Assembly (NCBI GenBank): GCA_016124645.1
Contig: WGNE01000041.1
Span: 1-35,487, forward strand
Length of the DNA stretch: 35,487 nucleotides
Reading direction: 5' to 3'
Source: Alphaproteobacteria bacterium
Lineage (GTDB): Bacteria > Pseudomonadota > Alphaproteobacteria > Micavibrionales > UBA2020
A program made the translations under genes and the position numbers. The notes below the pieces were generated by a model. It was not told the DNA's origin and did not search any database. It was given only the letters and a program-made list of their open reading frames with translations. Below, one piece after another: positions 7,318 to 17,464 of this stretch (within the stretch, counting starts at the first letter, position 1; each line of letters opens with the position of its first letter).

Positions 7318-8283
7318 TTACGTCCCGAACCCCGCCGCCTTTCGAAGGTCGTGGTTTTGCGGCAATTTGGCGATTTTTTCGTCCAGCTGTTTTTCCAGCT
7401 TTTCCCATTGCGGGCCGGAGAATTTGACGGTCTTGCCGTCCAGCGTGGCCTTGCCATCGCGAAACGCCGCTGAAAGCACCCGCGCGCCGAGGTAAAAGGT
7501 CTGCGATTTTTCCGGCGCGGCGAGGGTGATCTGCGCAAGCTGTCGGAAGGTCGCGGCGCTCATCTTCTTGCCTTTCAGCGGCGCGAAATCGTCCTTCAGC
7601 TTTTTCAGCGCGCGGCCTTGGGGCGCATAGGCTTCGGCGTAGTCGCGGGCGATGGCGGCGGTCTGGCGCGGGGTGAGGCTGACGAAATCCGCCGTCTGCG
7701 CGTCGATGAGGATCTTGTCCACCGCGAAGGTGGTGAGATGCGTGGTGACGCCCGAGGTCATGAAGACCAGCGCGCGCTTCCAGCCGCAATAATCGATATC
7801 CGTCTCCTGCCCGTCGAAACGCTGCAGGTGGCGCAGCACGGCATAGGCGTCGGCCGTGTTCTCGCCCAGCGTGCCCTTCGCGTCGGTGTGCAGGGCATGG
7901 GCGGTTTCATGGTCGAAGGTGCCGATGTCGTCGATGGCGCGGTCTTTCGGGTCGTAGAGCGGGTGGCGGTCCTGATGCAGCACCACGGCGCTGACCGGCG
8001 TCTTGCGCCTGCCCGCCTCCACCGCCTGGCAGAAGGAGCTGCGCAGGCTGCGCGCAGCCTCGACCGCTTCCTCGAGGTCTTCGACCGCATCGTCGTTCGC
8101 GGCCAGCGCGGGCTGCTGGTGCGCGACGTCCTGCAGCCAGTTCTTGCGGTGCGCGTCAATATAGACGGCGTCTTTTTTCAGTTTCGGGTGATCGGCCCGC
8201 GCCTCGCGCACGGCCTTGTTGAAGTCGTAGCGCAGGCGTGGCAATCGGGGCAGCCGCTTCTTTTTTCTTTCCGGTTTTTTCAT
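7318..8283 (-). CDS. putative zinc metallopeptidase (HExxH), unknown family
   Basis: A 321-residue protein with no signal peptide and a very basic first 18 residues. The motif FDHETAH gives a zinc-binding HExxH at residues 125-129. GENTADAY follows, with Glu141 eleven residues beyond the last His as a likely third ligand, so a gluzincin-like peptidase fold is inferred. The rest is helical and charged, ending in a Lys-rich segment. I do not recognise a named family. It stands alone, convergent with proA, and has its own promoter about 75 bp upstream. The ribosome binding site is weak (GCGGG directly before ATG). Protease activity is possible; a cell-wall or toxin role cannot be told from sequence. 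Confidence 0.7.
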   Translation of the reverse strand: MKKPERKKKRLPRLPRLRYDFNKAVREARADHPKLKKDAVYIDAHRKNWLQDVAHQQPALAANDDAVEDLEEAVEAARSLRSSFCQAVEAGRRKTPVSAVVLHQDRHPLYDPKDRAIDDIGTFDHETAHALHTDAKGTLGENTADAYAVLRHLQRFDGQETDIDYCGWKRALVFMTSGVTTHLTTFAVDKILIDAQTADFVSLTPRQTAAIARDYAEAYAPQGRALKKLKDDFAPLKGKKMSAATFRQLAQITLAAPEKSQTFYLGARVLSAAFRDGKATLDGKTVKFSGPQWEKLEKQLDEKIAKLPQNHDLRKAAGFGT

Positions 8284-8359
8284 CCCGCGTGAAACGCCCC
8301 CGCATCAGAAGACGCGCCCCTGTGGACAAGCATCTTCGTTTCAATTTCAAGATAATTTG

Positions 8360-8387
8360 ATTATAAAGATTGCGGGAAATATGCCAA
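8360..8387 (-). promoter_or_regulatory. sigma-70-type promoter of the HExxH gene
   Basis: On the minus strand, TTGGCA (8382-8387) and TATAAT (8360-8365) are separated by 16 bp in the AT-rich gap between the cyd genes and the HExxH gene. This would give a 5' leader of about 70 nt. The perfect -10 and good -35 make it one of the clearest promoters in the window, and it shows the gene is not simply read through from cydAB. Confidence 0.6.
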
Positions 8388-8445
8388 TAGAATAATAAAG
8401 TTGCGCATTCTGGAAATTTGCAGCGCAGCAAGCCCCCGCGAAGCC

Positions 8446-8595
8446 CTAGCGCAGAAAGCCCGTCAGCACGCGCACGACGCCGTCCAGCACCGCCATGCAG
8501 ATCGGGCCGATGCACCAGAGCGCGCCGAACCACAGCCATTCGCGCCGGCGGGCCTGTTTCGCCTGTTCAGGGGATTTGTCAGTACATATGTTCAT
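8446..8595 (-). CDS. small membrane protein of bd oxidase (DUF2474/CydX-like)
   Basis: A 49-residue ORF starts at ATG 8595 inside the end of cydB (17-bp overlap, different frame) and ends with TAG at 8446. GGGGGAAGG precedes the start. The product has a short charged cytosolic part (DKSPEQAKQARRREW) and one hydrophobic helix (WFGALWCIGPICMAVLDGVV). This is the layout of the DUF2474/CydX-type small subunits encoded right after cydB, which bind and stabilise bd oxidases. It lies exactly in the expected operon position. Assignment rests on size, topology and context rather than a long sequence match. Confidence 0.75.
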   Translation of the reverse strand: MNICTDKSPEQAKQARRREWLWFGALWCIGPICMAVLDGVVRVLTGFLR

Positions 8596-9592
8596 CGCCC
8601 GCCTTCCCCCGGAAGATGTAGTGGCAATAGGCGGTATAGCCCAGCACCACCGGCAGCATGACCAGCGCCCCCACCAGCGTCAGCGATTGCGAAGCGGGCG
8701 CGGCCGAGGCCTGCGCCAGGGAGAGCCGGAAAGGCACCGCCCATGGCCAGAGGCTGATGCCAAGACCGATGTAGCCCAGCACGAACAGCAGCGCACTGAG
8801 GATGAAGGGCTTGTATTCCGCCCCCGTCTTCAGCGAGAACCACAGGGCGAGGAACGTGGCCGCCGTCACAAGCGGCAGGGGCAGCAGCATATAGAAATGC
8901 CCGCCGAACCAGCGCGCGCCGATCTCGTTTTGCAGGAAGGGCACCCAGAGGCTGACCAGCCCCATGAAAATGGCGACGAAGACCATGACGTAGCGCGCCG
9001 CGCGCCGCGCCCATGCCTGCGCCGGGCCGTCCGTCTTCATCAGCATCCACGTCGCGCCCAGCAGGACATAGCCGGAAACGACGCCCAGCCCGGTCAGCAT
9101 CGAAAAGCCCGTCAGCCAGTCGAAGGCGCCGCCCGCGAACTGGTTGTTCTCCACCTTCACGCCCTGCACGAAACCGCCCAGGATCATGCCTTGCATCATC
9201 GCCGCGCCCAATGACCCGAAGTGGAAGGCGTTGTCCCATATCGCGCGCGATTTTCCGGCCTTGAAGCGGAACTCGAAGGCCACGCCGCGGAAGATCAGGC
9301 ACAAAAGCATCAGGATGACCGGCACGTAAAAGGCGGGCATCACCACCGAATAGGCGAGAGGGAAAGCGACGAAGAGCCCGCCGCCGCCCAGCACCAGCCA
9401 TGTCTCGTTCGCGTCCCAGAAGGGGGCGATGGAATTCATCATCCGGTCGCGCGCCTTGTCGTCCGGCGCGAAGGGGAAGAGGATGCCGAGACCGAGATCG
9501 AAGCCGTCCAGCAGCACGTAGAGAAAGACCGCCGTCGCGATCAACACGCCCCAGACGCTCGGCAGGTCGATGATGTGTTCGAGTGTAAACAT
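8579..9592 (-). CDS. cydB: cytochrome bd-type quinol oxidase subunit II
   Basis: CydB is the second integral-membrane subunit of the bd oxidase, which passes electrons from quinol to oxygen without proton pumping. The 337-residue protein has the conserved opening SVWGVLIATAVFLYVLLDGFDLG and ANETWLVLGGGGLFVAFP, with eight or nine predicted helices. It begins 3 bp after cydA with a strong GGAGGGA site, and a small DUF2474-like subunit overlaps its end. In the cyanide-insensitive branch this subunit is called CioB. No cydDC transporter genes are adjacent. Confidence 0.95.
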   Translation of the reverse strand: MFTLEHIIDLPSVWGVLIATAVFLYVLLDGFDLGLGILFPFAPDDKARDRMMNSIAPFWDANETWLVLGGGGLFVAFPLAYSVVMPAFYVPVILMLLCLIFRGVAFEFRFKAGKSRAIWDNAFHFGSLGAAMMQGMILGGFVQGVKVENNQFAGGAFDWLTGFSMLTGLGVVSGYVLLGATWMLMKTDGPAQAWARRAARYVMVFVAIFMGLVSLWVPFLQNEIGARWFGGHFYMLLPLPLVTAATFLALWFSLKTGAEYKPFILSALLFVLGYIGLGISLWPWAVPFRLSLAQASAAPASQSLTLVGALVMLPVVLGYTAYCHYIFRGKAGDEHMY

Positions 9593-9595
9593 GGC

Positions 9596-11005
9596 TTATC
9601 CCTCCGTTTCCGACGGCTCGGCGAAAGGCGCGCGCGCGCCGAAGCTCTGGCGAAGCGGAACGGTTTCCGCCGCCGCAACGGGCCCCTTGCCGATCAGTTT
9701 CAGGATGTAATAGCTGCCCGCGCCGAAAATGAACGTATAGCTGACCACGAAGGCCAGCAGCGACAGGGCGACATAAGGGCCCAGTACCGGCGATGCGGCA
9801 TCTGCGGTGCGCAGCACGCCATAGGCGACCCATGGCTGCCGCCCGACCTCCGTCACGAACCAGCCCGCCAGCAGGGCGATGAAGCCCGCGGGCGTCATGG
9901 CCATGCACCAGAGCTGGAACAAACGGCTGCCGAACAGCTTCTTGCGCAGATAAAGAACCGCGGCCCAGAGCCCGGTGAAGATCATCATCAGCCCCAGCGC
10001 CACCATGATGCGGAAGGACCAGAAGACGATGGCGACCGGCGGACGGTCGGCGGGCTTCCACTCCTTCAGCCCCTTGACTTCGCCTTTCAGGCTGTGGGTC
10101 AGGATGAGGCCCGCCAGTTTCGGGATCTCCACCGCGTATTTCGTTTCCTCGGCCTTCTGGTCGGGCCAGCCGAACAGGCGCAGCGCCGGGCCTTTCTCGG
10201 TGTTCCAGATGCCCTCCATTGCCGCCACTTTTTCCGGCTGGTAATGCAGCGTGTTCAGCCCGTGCGCGTCGCCGATGAACAATTGCAGCGGGGCCACGAA
10301 ACAGGCCATCAGCATCGCCATGCCCACCATCACCTTCGCCTGCTCCACATGGCGCTTGCAATAAAGGTAGAAGGAGCCGACGCCGCCCACCACGAAGGCC
10401 GTGGTCAGGTAGGCCGCCGTCACCATATGCGCGAAGCGGTAGGGGAAGGAGGGGTTGAAGATGATCTTGATCCAGTCCGCGGGGTAGAGCATGCCGTCCG
10501 CGTCCGTCGTGAATCCCTGCGGCGTCTGCATCCAGCTGTTGGCCGAGAGGATCCAGAAGGCCGAAAGCAAGGTGCCGAGCGCGACGATGACGGTGGAGGC
10601 GAAATGCATCTTGCGGCTGACCCGCCCCCAGCCGAAGAGCATGATGCCGAGGAAGGAGGCCTCCAGGAAGAAGGCCGTCAGGACCTCGAACCCCAAAAGC
10701 GGGCCGAGCACGTTGCCCACCTTCGCCGAGAACCGCGACCAGTTGGTGCCGAATTCATAGGACATCACCACGCCGGACACCACGCCCATGCCGAAGGCGA
10801 CGGCGAATATCTTGACCCAGAGCCGGTAGATGTCGCGATAGACCTCGCGCCCCGTCTTCAGCCACAGCCCCTCGACCACCGCCAGCCAGCTGGCCAGCCC
10901 GATGGTGAAGGCGGGAAAGACGATGTGGAAGGACACGGTGAAGGCGAACTGGATGCGCGCCAGCACGACGGGGGAAAGCTCGGGCAAGGACAATGGCAAG
11001 GACAT
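9596..11005 (-). CDS. cydA: cytochrome bd-type quinol oxidase subunit I (CioA-like)
   Basis: CydA carries the haems and quinol site of bd oxidase. The start at 11005 (MSLPLSLPELSPVVLARIQFAF, with AAGGTGG upstream) gives 469 residues; the longer frame adds an Arg-rich non-homologous leader. Recognisable ligand regions are FTVSFHIVFPAF (haem b595 His), RFAHMVTAAYLTT (haem b558 His) and the quinol segment GDAHGLNTLHYQPEKVAAMEG. The Q-loop after this segment is short and the protein is about 50 residues shorter than E. coli CydA, which fits the CioA subclass. That subclass assignment is inferred from length. Confidence 0.94.
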   Translation of the reverse strand: MSLPLSLPELSPVVLARIQFAFTVSFHIVFPAFTIGLASWLAVVEGLWLKTGREVYRDIYRLWVKIFAVAFGMGVVSGVVMSYEFGTNWSRFSAKVGNVLGPLLGFEVLTAFFLEASFLGIMLFGWGRVSRKMHFASTVIVALGTLLSAFWILSANSWMQTPQGFTTDADGMLYPADWIKIIFNPSFPYRFAHMVTAAYLTTAFVVGGVGSFYLYCKRHVEQAKVMVGMAMLMACFVAPLQLFIGDAHGLNTLHYQPEKVAAMEGIWNTEKGPALRLFGWPDQKAEETKYAVEIPKLAGLILTHSLKGEVKGLKEWKPADRPPVAIVFWSFRIMVALGLMMIFTGLWAAVLYLRKKLFGSRLFQLWCMAMTPAGFIALLAGWFVTEVGRQPWVAYGVLRTADAASPVLGPYVALSLLAFVVSYTFIFGAGSYYILKLIGKGPVAAAETVPLRQSFGARAPFAEPSETEG

Positions 11006-11048
11006 GGCGGCCACCTTTCTGGTTTGCGTTCCGGCTGCTTGCCCGCCA

Positions 11049-11077
11049 AATATAGTCCTCTTGCCTTCGCTTGAAAA
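11049..11077 (-). promoter_or_regulatory. likely promoter of cydA operon
   Basis: Minus-strand TTTTCA (11072-11077), 17 bp, TATATT (11049-11054), about 37 bp before the ribosome binding site of cydA. The -35 is weak, which would suit activator control. No clear FNR/ANR dyad (TTGAT-N4-ATCAA) was found in the 272-bp gap up to the divergent DUF2061 gene. A second AT-rich patch lies at about 11090-11120. The remainder of the gap holds nothing I recognise. Confidence 0.45.
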
Positions 11078-11277
11078 GCCCGGCGGCGGATGTATATTAG
11101 AAAAATATAATAAAATACGCCCCCGGATACCGCAGCCGCGGCAAACGCCCTTCCCTGCGCTCCTCCGCCGCTCATTTCCGCGCCTTTTCACCTCCCCGCT
11201 TGCCCTGCCCGCCATTCTCTGCGACCATATGACGCAAGGGGACAACGCGGCAGCGCCATTCGGGGAGACAAGCGGCC

Positions 11278-11526
11278 ATGACGACGACCACAGGCTTCAC
11301 AAAATCCACCCACGCCAAGCAGCGGCGCTCGCTCGCCAAGACCTTGAGCTGGCGCTTCATCGCCTCGCTCGATACCTTCGTCATCTCCTATATCGCGACG
11401 GGCAGCATCACCATCGGCGCGACCATCGTGGGGGCGGAGTTCTTCACGAAAATCATTCTTTATTATTTGCACGAACGCGGCTGGGCGCATATCCGCTGGG
11501 GCCTGAAGGACGCGCCGAAAACGTAA
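11278..11526 (+). CDS. DUF2061 small membrane protein
   Basis: An 82-residue protein of the DUF2061 family. The family pattern is plain: SLAKTLSWRFIASLDTFVISYIATGS, then a second hydrophobic segment and EFFTKIILYYLHERGWAHIRWG. Two membrane helices are predicted. The biochemical role is unknown; some relatives are fused to or encoded near sulfur-assimilation genes, but no such gene is present here. GGGGAG lies 11-12 nt before the ATG. It is divergent from cydA and ends 3 bp from the convergent RNA methyltransferase. Confidence 0.88.
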   Translation: MTTTTGFTKSTHAKQRRSLAKTLSWRFIASLDTFVISYIATGSITIGATIVGAEFFTKIILYYLHERGWAHIRWGLKDAPKT

Positions 11527-11529
11527 ACC

Positions 11530-12336
11530 TCACAGCCTTTCGCGCGCGGCCTCGTAAAGCATGATGCCCGTGGAAACGGCGAGGTTGAGCGATTCCGTCT
11601 CCCCCTTCATGGGGATTTTCAGCAGGTTGTCGCAAGCCTTCGTGATATCCTCCGACATTCCCGCGCTCTCGCTGCCCATCACCAGCATCAGCGGCAGTTC
11701 ATAGGCCACCCGGCGGTAGTCGCTCTCCGCCTTCAGGTGGGTGCCGAAGACGCGGCCGGCCCATTTCGGCCGCCACGCAAGGAATTCCGCCTGCGTCGCG
11801 TGGCACAGCGTCATCCGCGCGAAGGATCCGGTGGTGGCGCGCACGACCTCGGGCGCGAAAACGTCGCAGCATTCGCCCAGCAGCAGTACGCCCGAGGCCC
11901 CCGCCGCATCCGCCGTGCGCAGGATGGTGCCGAGGTTGCCGGGATCGCGGATGCCCTCGAGCGCGAGCCAGAGCGCGTCCGGCCCCGAGGACACGGCCTC
12001 CAGCCCGTAAAACCGCTGGCGGAAAACGCCGATGAGCGGCTGGGCGTTGTCGCGGTTGGTGACCTTGCCGAGGATGTCGTCCGTGACTTCGAGGTTGAGC
12101 CCCGCCGCCGCATCGCAGGCGGCCAGCGCCTTTTGCGTTTCCGGCAAGCCCGCCGCACGCGCGGAGAAAGCAACGCAGGCGGGCACCCAGCCCGCTTCCA
12201 GCATCTCGTCCACATGGCGCGGGCCTTCGACGATGAACAGCCCTTCCGCGTCCCGGTTCTTTTTCTGCGAGAGACCGCGCAAATGCTTCACGACCGGGTT
12301 CGTCAGGCTGGTGATGGGCTTGATGTGATGGGGCAT
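11530..12336 (-). CDS. TrmH/SpoU-family RNA 2'-O-methyltransferase
   Basis: A 268-residue SPOUT methyltransferase that uses S-adenosylmethionine to methylate a ribose 2'-OH in rRNA or tRNA. The N-terminal substrate-binding domain carries NPVVKHLRGLSQKKNR and GLFIVEGPRHVDEM. The catalytic domain has motif 1 (LEGIRDPGNLGTILRTADAAG), motif 2 (LVMGSESAGMSEDI) and motif 3 (IPMKGETESLNLAVSTGIMLYE), which form the trefoil knot. The layout matches the RlmB/TsnR-like 23S rRNA group, but the target base cannot be read from sequence. It is convergent with the DUF2061 gene and divergent from the ABC-F gene. Confidence 0.93.
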   Translation of the reverse strand: MPHHIKPITSLTNPVVKHLRGLSQKKNRDAEGLFIVEGPRHVDEMLEAGWVPACVAFSARAAGLPETQKALAACDAAAGLNLEVTDDILGKVTNRDNAQPLIGVFRQRFYGLEAVSSGPDALWLALEGIRDPGNLGTILRTADAAGASGVLLLGECCDVFAPEVVRATTGSFARMTLCHATQAEFLAWRPKWAGRVFGTHLKAESDYRRVAYELPLMLVMGSESAGMSEDITKACDNLLKIPMKGETESLNLAVSTGIMLYEAARERL

Positions 12337-12479
12337 GTTTACAGAATCTTATGTGCACCGCTGTTTCTGTCTTCATTTAGAACACGCCAAGTGTTTCAAA
12401 TCAATCAGGTTTATCAAAGATCGCTGGGCTTTTGCGCCCCGCTGTGCCATAACCATGCTCTGAAAAAAAGAAGGCAGCC

Positions 12480-14374
<1,895 letters not shown>

Positions 14375-14378
<4 letters not shown>

Positions 14379-15583
14379 AGACCGTGGCCGTCATCGGCGG
14401 CGGACCCGCGGGACTGATGGCGGCCGAACGCCTCGCCACCGCCGGCTGCGCCGTGACGGTCTATGAGCGCAAGCCCACCCCCGCGCGCAAGTTCCTGATG
14501 GCCGGGCGCGGCGGGCTCAACATCACCCATTCCGAAGACATGAACAGCTTCATGACACGCTACGGCGGGGCGGAGGCGCGGCTTTCCAGCGTCATCGACC
14601 GCTTCACCCCCGCCATGCTGCGCGACTGGTGCGCGGGGCTGGGCGAGGAAACCTTCGTCGGTTCCAGCGGGCGCGTCTTTCCCAAAAGCTTCAAGGCCTC
14701 TCCCCTGCTGCGCGCGTGGCAAAAACGGCTGGCCGAACGCGGCGTCGCCCTGCTCACCCGCCACGACTGGCAGGGCTGGAACGACGAGGGCGCGCTGCTC
14801 TTCAAGACCGAAAGCGGCGAGATGAAAACCGCCATGCCGGACGCCACGCTGCTGGCATTGGGCGGCGCGTCATGGCCGCGGCTGGGCGCGGACGGCAGCT
14901 GGCAGAGCGTGCTGGCCGCGCGCGGCATCGGCATCGCGCCGCTGCGTCCTTCCAACTGCGGCTTCGTGGTCGCATGGACGGATGTGTTCAGGCAGAAATT
15001 CGCGGGCCAGCCGGTGAAGCCCGTCATCCTTTCCTTCGACGGCACATCGCTGCAGGGAGAGGTCATGATGACCCAGCGCGGCATCGAGGGCGGCGCGGTC
15101 TATGCGCTTTCCGCCGCCCTGCGCGACGCGATCGAGGCGAAAGGCGCGGCCACGCTCACACTCGACCTGCGCCCCGGCGTGGAGAAAAACGAACTCTCGC
15201 GCCGCCTTTCCGCCCCGCGCCGCGCGCTGTCCTTCGCCAATTTCATGCGCAAGCACGGCGGGCTCTCGCCCGTGTCCATCGGGCTGGTGCGCGAAACCGC
15301 GCCGGACGCGCCGGAGATGGCGCCCGCGAAACTTGCCGCGCATATCAAGTCCCTGCCGCTTGCCCTGCAAGCGCCCTTCCCGCTGGAACGCGCCATTTCC
15401 ACCGCCGGCGGCGTGCGGCTGGACGAGATCGACAACCGTTTCATGCTGAAAAAACTGCCCGGCGTTTTCGTGGCGGGCGAGATGCTGGACTGGGAAGCTC
15501 CCACGGGCGGCTATCTCCTGCAGGCCAGTTTCGCCACCGGCGTGGCGGCGGCGGAAGGCATTCTTTCCCGCCTCAGTTCGTAA
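14375..15583 (+). CDS. NAD(P)/FAD-dependent oxidoreductase (HI0933/PP_4765 type)
   Basis: A 402-residue flavoprotein. The start at 14375 overlaps the ABC-F stop as ATGA and opens with the dinucleotide-binding motif VAVIGGGPAGLMAAERLA. Other family segments are KFLMAGRGGLNITHSED, DATLLALGGASWPRLGADG and, at the C-terminus, GVFVAGEMLDWEAPTGGYLLQASFATG. This matches the HI0933-like group, and most closely the PP_4765 subgroup by the RGGLNITHS region. Biochemical roles in the family vary (BaiN in bile-acid metabolism is one member), so no substrate is proposed. Coupling to an ABC-F gene may reflect co-expression only. Confidence 0.9.
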
Positions 15584-15606
15584 ACACCTTCAATTCCTAA
15601 GCACCC

Positions 15607-16860
15607 TCAGGCCGTAAACCGCCGCAAGCTGTCGTAGCCAAGCCCGATGCCAACGCTGGCCAGCTTTTCGTCTTCCGAAAGTTCCGCCGCCGGAAACCGT
15701 TTCGCGACCGCGCTTTTCAGCAGCGGAACCTCGGTCGTGCCGCCGGTCAGGATGACGAGGCCGACGTCCTCGCCCGAAACCCCCGACTGGCGCAGGCATT
15801 CGGCGGCAGCGGCGTCGATGGCCTCGACGTGCTTTTCCACCGCCGCGTCGAAACCGTCGCGCGTGACGGGGATGGCAAAACCTTCCTCCACGAAGCCGAG
15901 CGGCGCGGTATTCTCGTTTTCCGCCGTCAGGCTGATCTTGCAGTCTTCCACGACGGAGAGCAGCCGGTGCCCCGTTTCCCTCTCGACGATGTTCACGAAA
16001 CGACCGAAGCGTTTCATGTCATGCGATTCACGATGCATGGCGTGCAGTTCCCCGCGTATTTTCGGCGTATAGAGGAAGTTGACCTTCGACCATTCGGACA
16101 TGTCGTGGAACGGGCTCAGGGGCAGCTCGAGGTTCTTTTCGCCATAGGTGGATTTATAGCCGAAATCGGGCATGAAGGCGGCAAGGCACAAATCCTTATC
16201 GAAATCGTTGCCGCCGACGCGCAGGCCGGTATTGGCCAATATGTCTTCCTGCCTGTCGGTCTTCTTCCCGCGTTCCTCGGAAAGGCGGATGACGGTGAAG
16301 TCCGAGGTGCCGCCGCCGATATCGACGACCAGCGCGAGTTTCTCGCCACGCACCCTGCGCTCGTGCGCGAAGGCGGCGGCGATGGGCTCGAACTGGAAGA
16401 GGATGTTCTTGAACCCCACGGCGCGGGCGATTTTCTCCAGCTCGCCCTGCGCGCGCGCATCGCCCGCCGCGTCGCCGTCGATGAAATGTACGGGGCGGCC
16501 CATCACCACGTTCTCCACGGTTTCCCCCGCCGCCGCTTCCGCCGAGGCTTTCAGGTGGGCGATGAAATCGCCGATGATCGTATCGAACTTGCGCAACTTG
16601 CCGTTGACCACCGTGCCCTGCCCCATCAGCGAGGTGCCGAGCAGGCGTTTCAGGCTGCGCATGAAGCGGCCCTCGTCGCCCTCGAAAAAGTGGCGCTGGG
16701 CGCGGCGGCCGAAAAGGGGCTTGTTTTTAATCGGTTGATAAAATATTGCGCTGGGCAGCGTCAGCTGCCCTTCTTCCACGGGCGCAAGCGTTATCCGCCC
16801 CTGCGCGGCCAGCGCGAGCGCGGAGTTCGAGGTTCCGAAATCGATGCCGCAGGTAATCAT
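15607..16860 (-). CDS. Hsp70-family protein (YegD-like)
   Basis: A 417-residue actin-fold ATPase of the Hsp70 superfamily. The phosphate-1 loop GIDFGTSNSALAL is at the N-terminus, VVDIGGGTSDFTVIRL is phosphate 2, and VILTGGTTEVPLLKSAV is the adenosine motif. It lacks the substrate-binding and lid domains of DnaK, and its size matches E. coli YegD (about 450), a putative chaperone. No dnaJ or grpE is adjacent. It has its own good promoter, a 5' leader with a short inverted repeat, and a GAGG site before the ATG. Client proteins are unknown. Confidence 0.9.
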   Translation of the reverse strand: MITCGIDFGTSNSALALAAQGRITLAPVEEGQLTLPSAIFYQPIKNKPLFGRRAQRHFFEGDEGRFMRSLKRLLGTSLMGQGTVVNGKLRKFDTIIGDFIAHLKASAEAAAGETVENVVMGRPVHFIDGDAAGDARAQGELEKIARAVGFKNILFQFEPIAAAFAHERRVRGEKLALVVDIGGGTSDFTVIRLSEERGKKTDRQEDILANTGLRVGGNDFDKDLCLAAFMPDFGYKSTYGEKNLELPLSPFHDMSEWSKVNFLYTPKIRGELHAMHRESHDMKRFGRFVNIVERETGHRLLSVVEDCKISLTAENENTAPLGFVEEGFAIPVTRDGFDAAVEKHVEAIDAAAAECLRQSGVSGEDVGLVILTGGTTEVPLLKSAVAKRFPAAELSEDEKLASVGIGLGYDSLRRFTA

Positions 16861-16873
16861 GTCGCCTCGCCCC

Positions 16874-16922
16874 CCTTTGAAAACAAAGGCTGGAATGATA
16901 GTCGCGGAGGCGCTTTTGTCAA
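16874..16922 (-). promoter_or_regulatory. promoter and leader hairpin of YegD-like gene
   Basis: Minus-strand TTGACA (16917-16922), 16 bp, TATCAT (16895-16900) is a near-consensus promoter. Just downstream, CCTTTG-AAAA-CAAAGG (16874-16889) is a perfect 6-bp inverted repeat in the leader, 13 nt before the ATG, where it could influence ribosome access. It does not match a CIRCE element (TTAGCACTC-N9-GAGTGCTAA). Confidence 0.6.
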
Positions 16923-17038
16923 GCTATGGGACACATCCCGATATGGCCGCGCGGTACAACTGTAAGGTTTTAATGGACTGGCAATCATATAAGTGTAAAA
17001 TAATAAAAGGGAAAGTACTTTTTCGCAGGGGGTTCATC

Positions 17039-17449
17039 ATGGTGCCGACAGACGACGCGGCGGGCGCACCGGCGACAGCCGTTAAAATTCTTGTCATCGA
17101 CGACGACCAGCTCATCCGCATGGCCTGTCGCAACGTCCTGAGAAAAAACGACTTCCACGTCATCGAGGCCGAGAACGGCAACCAGGGCATCGCCCTTTTC
17201 ACGCAGGAAAAGCCCGCGCTGGTCATCACCGACATGCTGATGCCCGACAAGGAAGGGCTGGAAACCATCACCGAGCTGCGCAAGATGGACCCCGCCGTGC
17301 GCATCATCGCCATGTCCGGCGGCGGCGCGACGCAGAACATGAGCTTTTTGCAGATGGCGCAAAAGCTGGGCGCGAAAAACATCCTGAACAAGCCCTTCAA
17401 GCCCGACGACCTCGTCCGCCTCGTGCGCGAAACGCTGGCCGGTTCGTAA
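17039..17449 (+). CDS. CheY-like response regulator receiver protein
   Basis: A 136-residue single receiver domain. Acidic pocket residues are in LVIDDDQLIR, the phosphorylated Asp is in VITDMLMPD, and the conserved Lys is in NKPFKPDD. There is no output domain. The start at 17039 (MVPTDDAAG) is chosen because the receiver fold begins at once and AGGGGG precedes it; the frame is open further upstream without homologous sequence. The gene lies 15 bp before the degenerate GGDEF-EAL gene on the same strand, so the two are likely one operon and may be functional partners. The cognate kinase may be one of the two in this block. Confidence 0.9.
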   Translation: MVPTDDAAGAPATAVKILVIDDDQLIRMACRNVLRKNDFHVIEAENGNQGIALFTQEKPALVITDMLMPDKEGLETITELRKMDPAVRIIAMSGGGATQNMSFLQMAQKLGAKNILNKPFKPDDLVRLVRETLAGS

Positions 17450-17464
17450 AGAAGCCGGGGTACC

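Noticed and set aside
9221..11074. Open frame of 617 codons opposite cydA/cydB
   Set aside because: A His/Arg/Glu-rich antisense shadow; cydA and cydB account for this DNA.
12382..12401. Dyad GAACAC-N5-GTGTTTC upstream of the ABC-F gene, considered as a LexA site
   Set aside because: The spacing and half-sites do not fit GTTC-N7-GTTC or GAAC-N4-GTTC, and the arms are short; probably chance.
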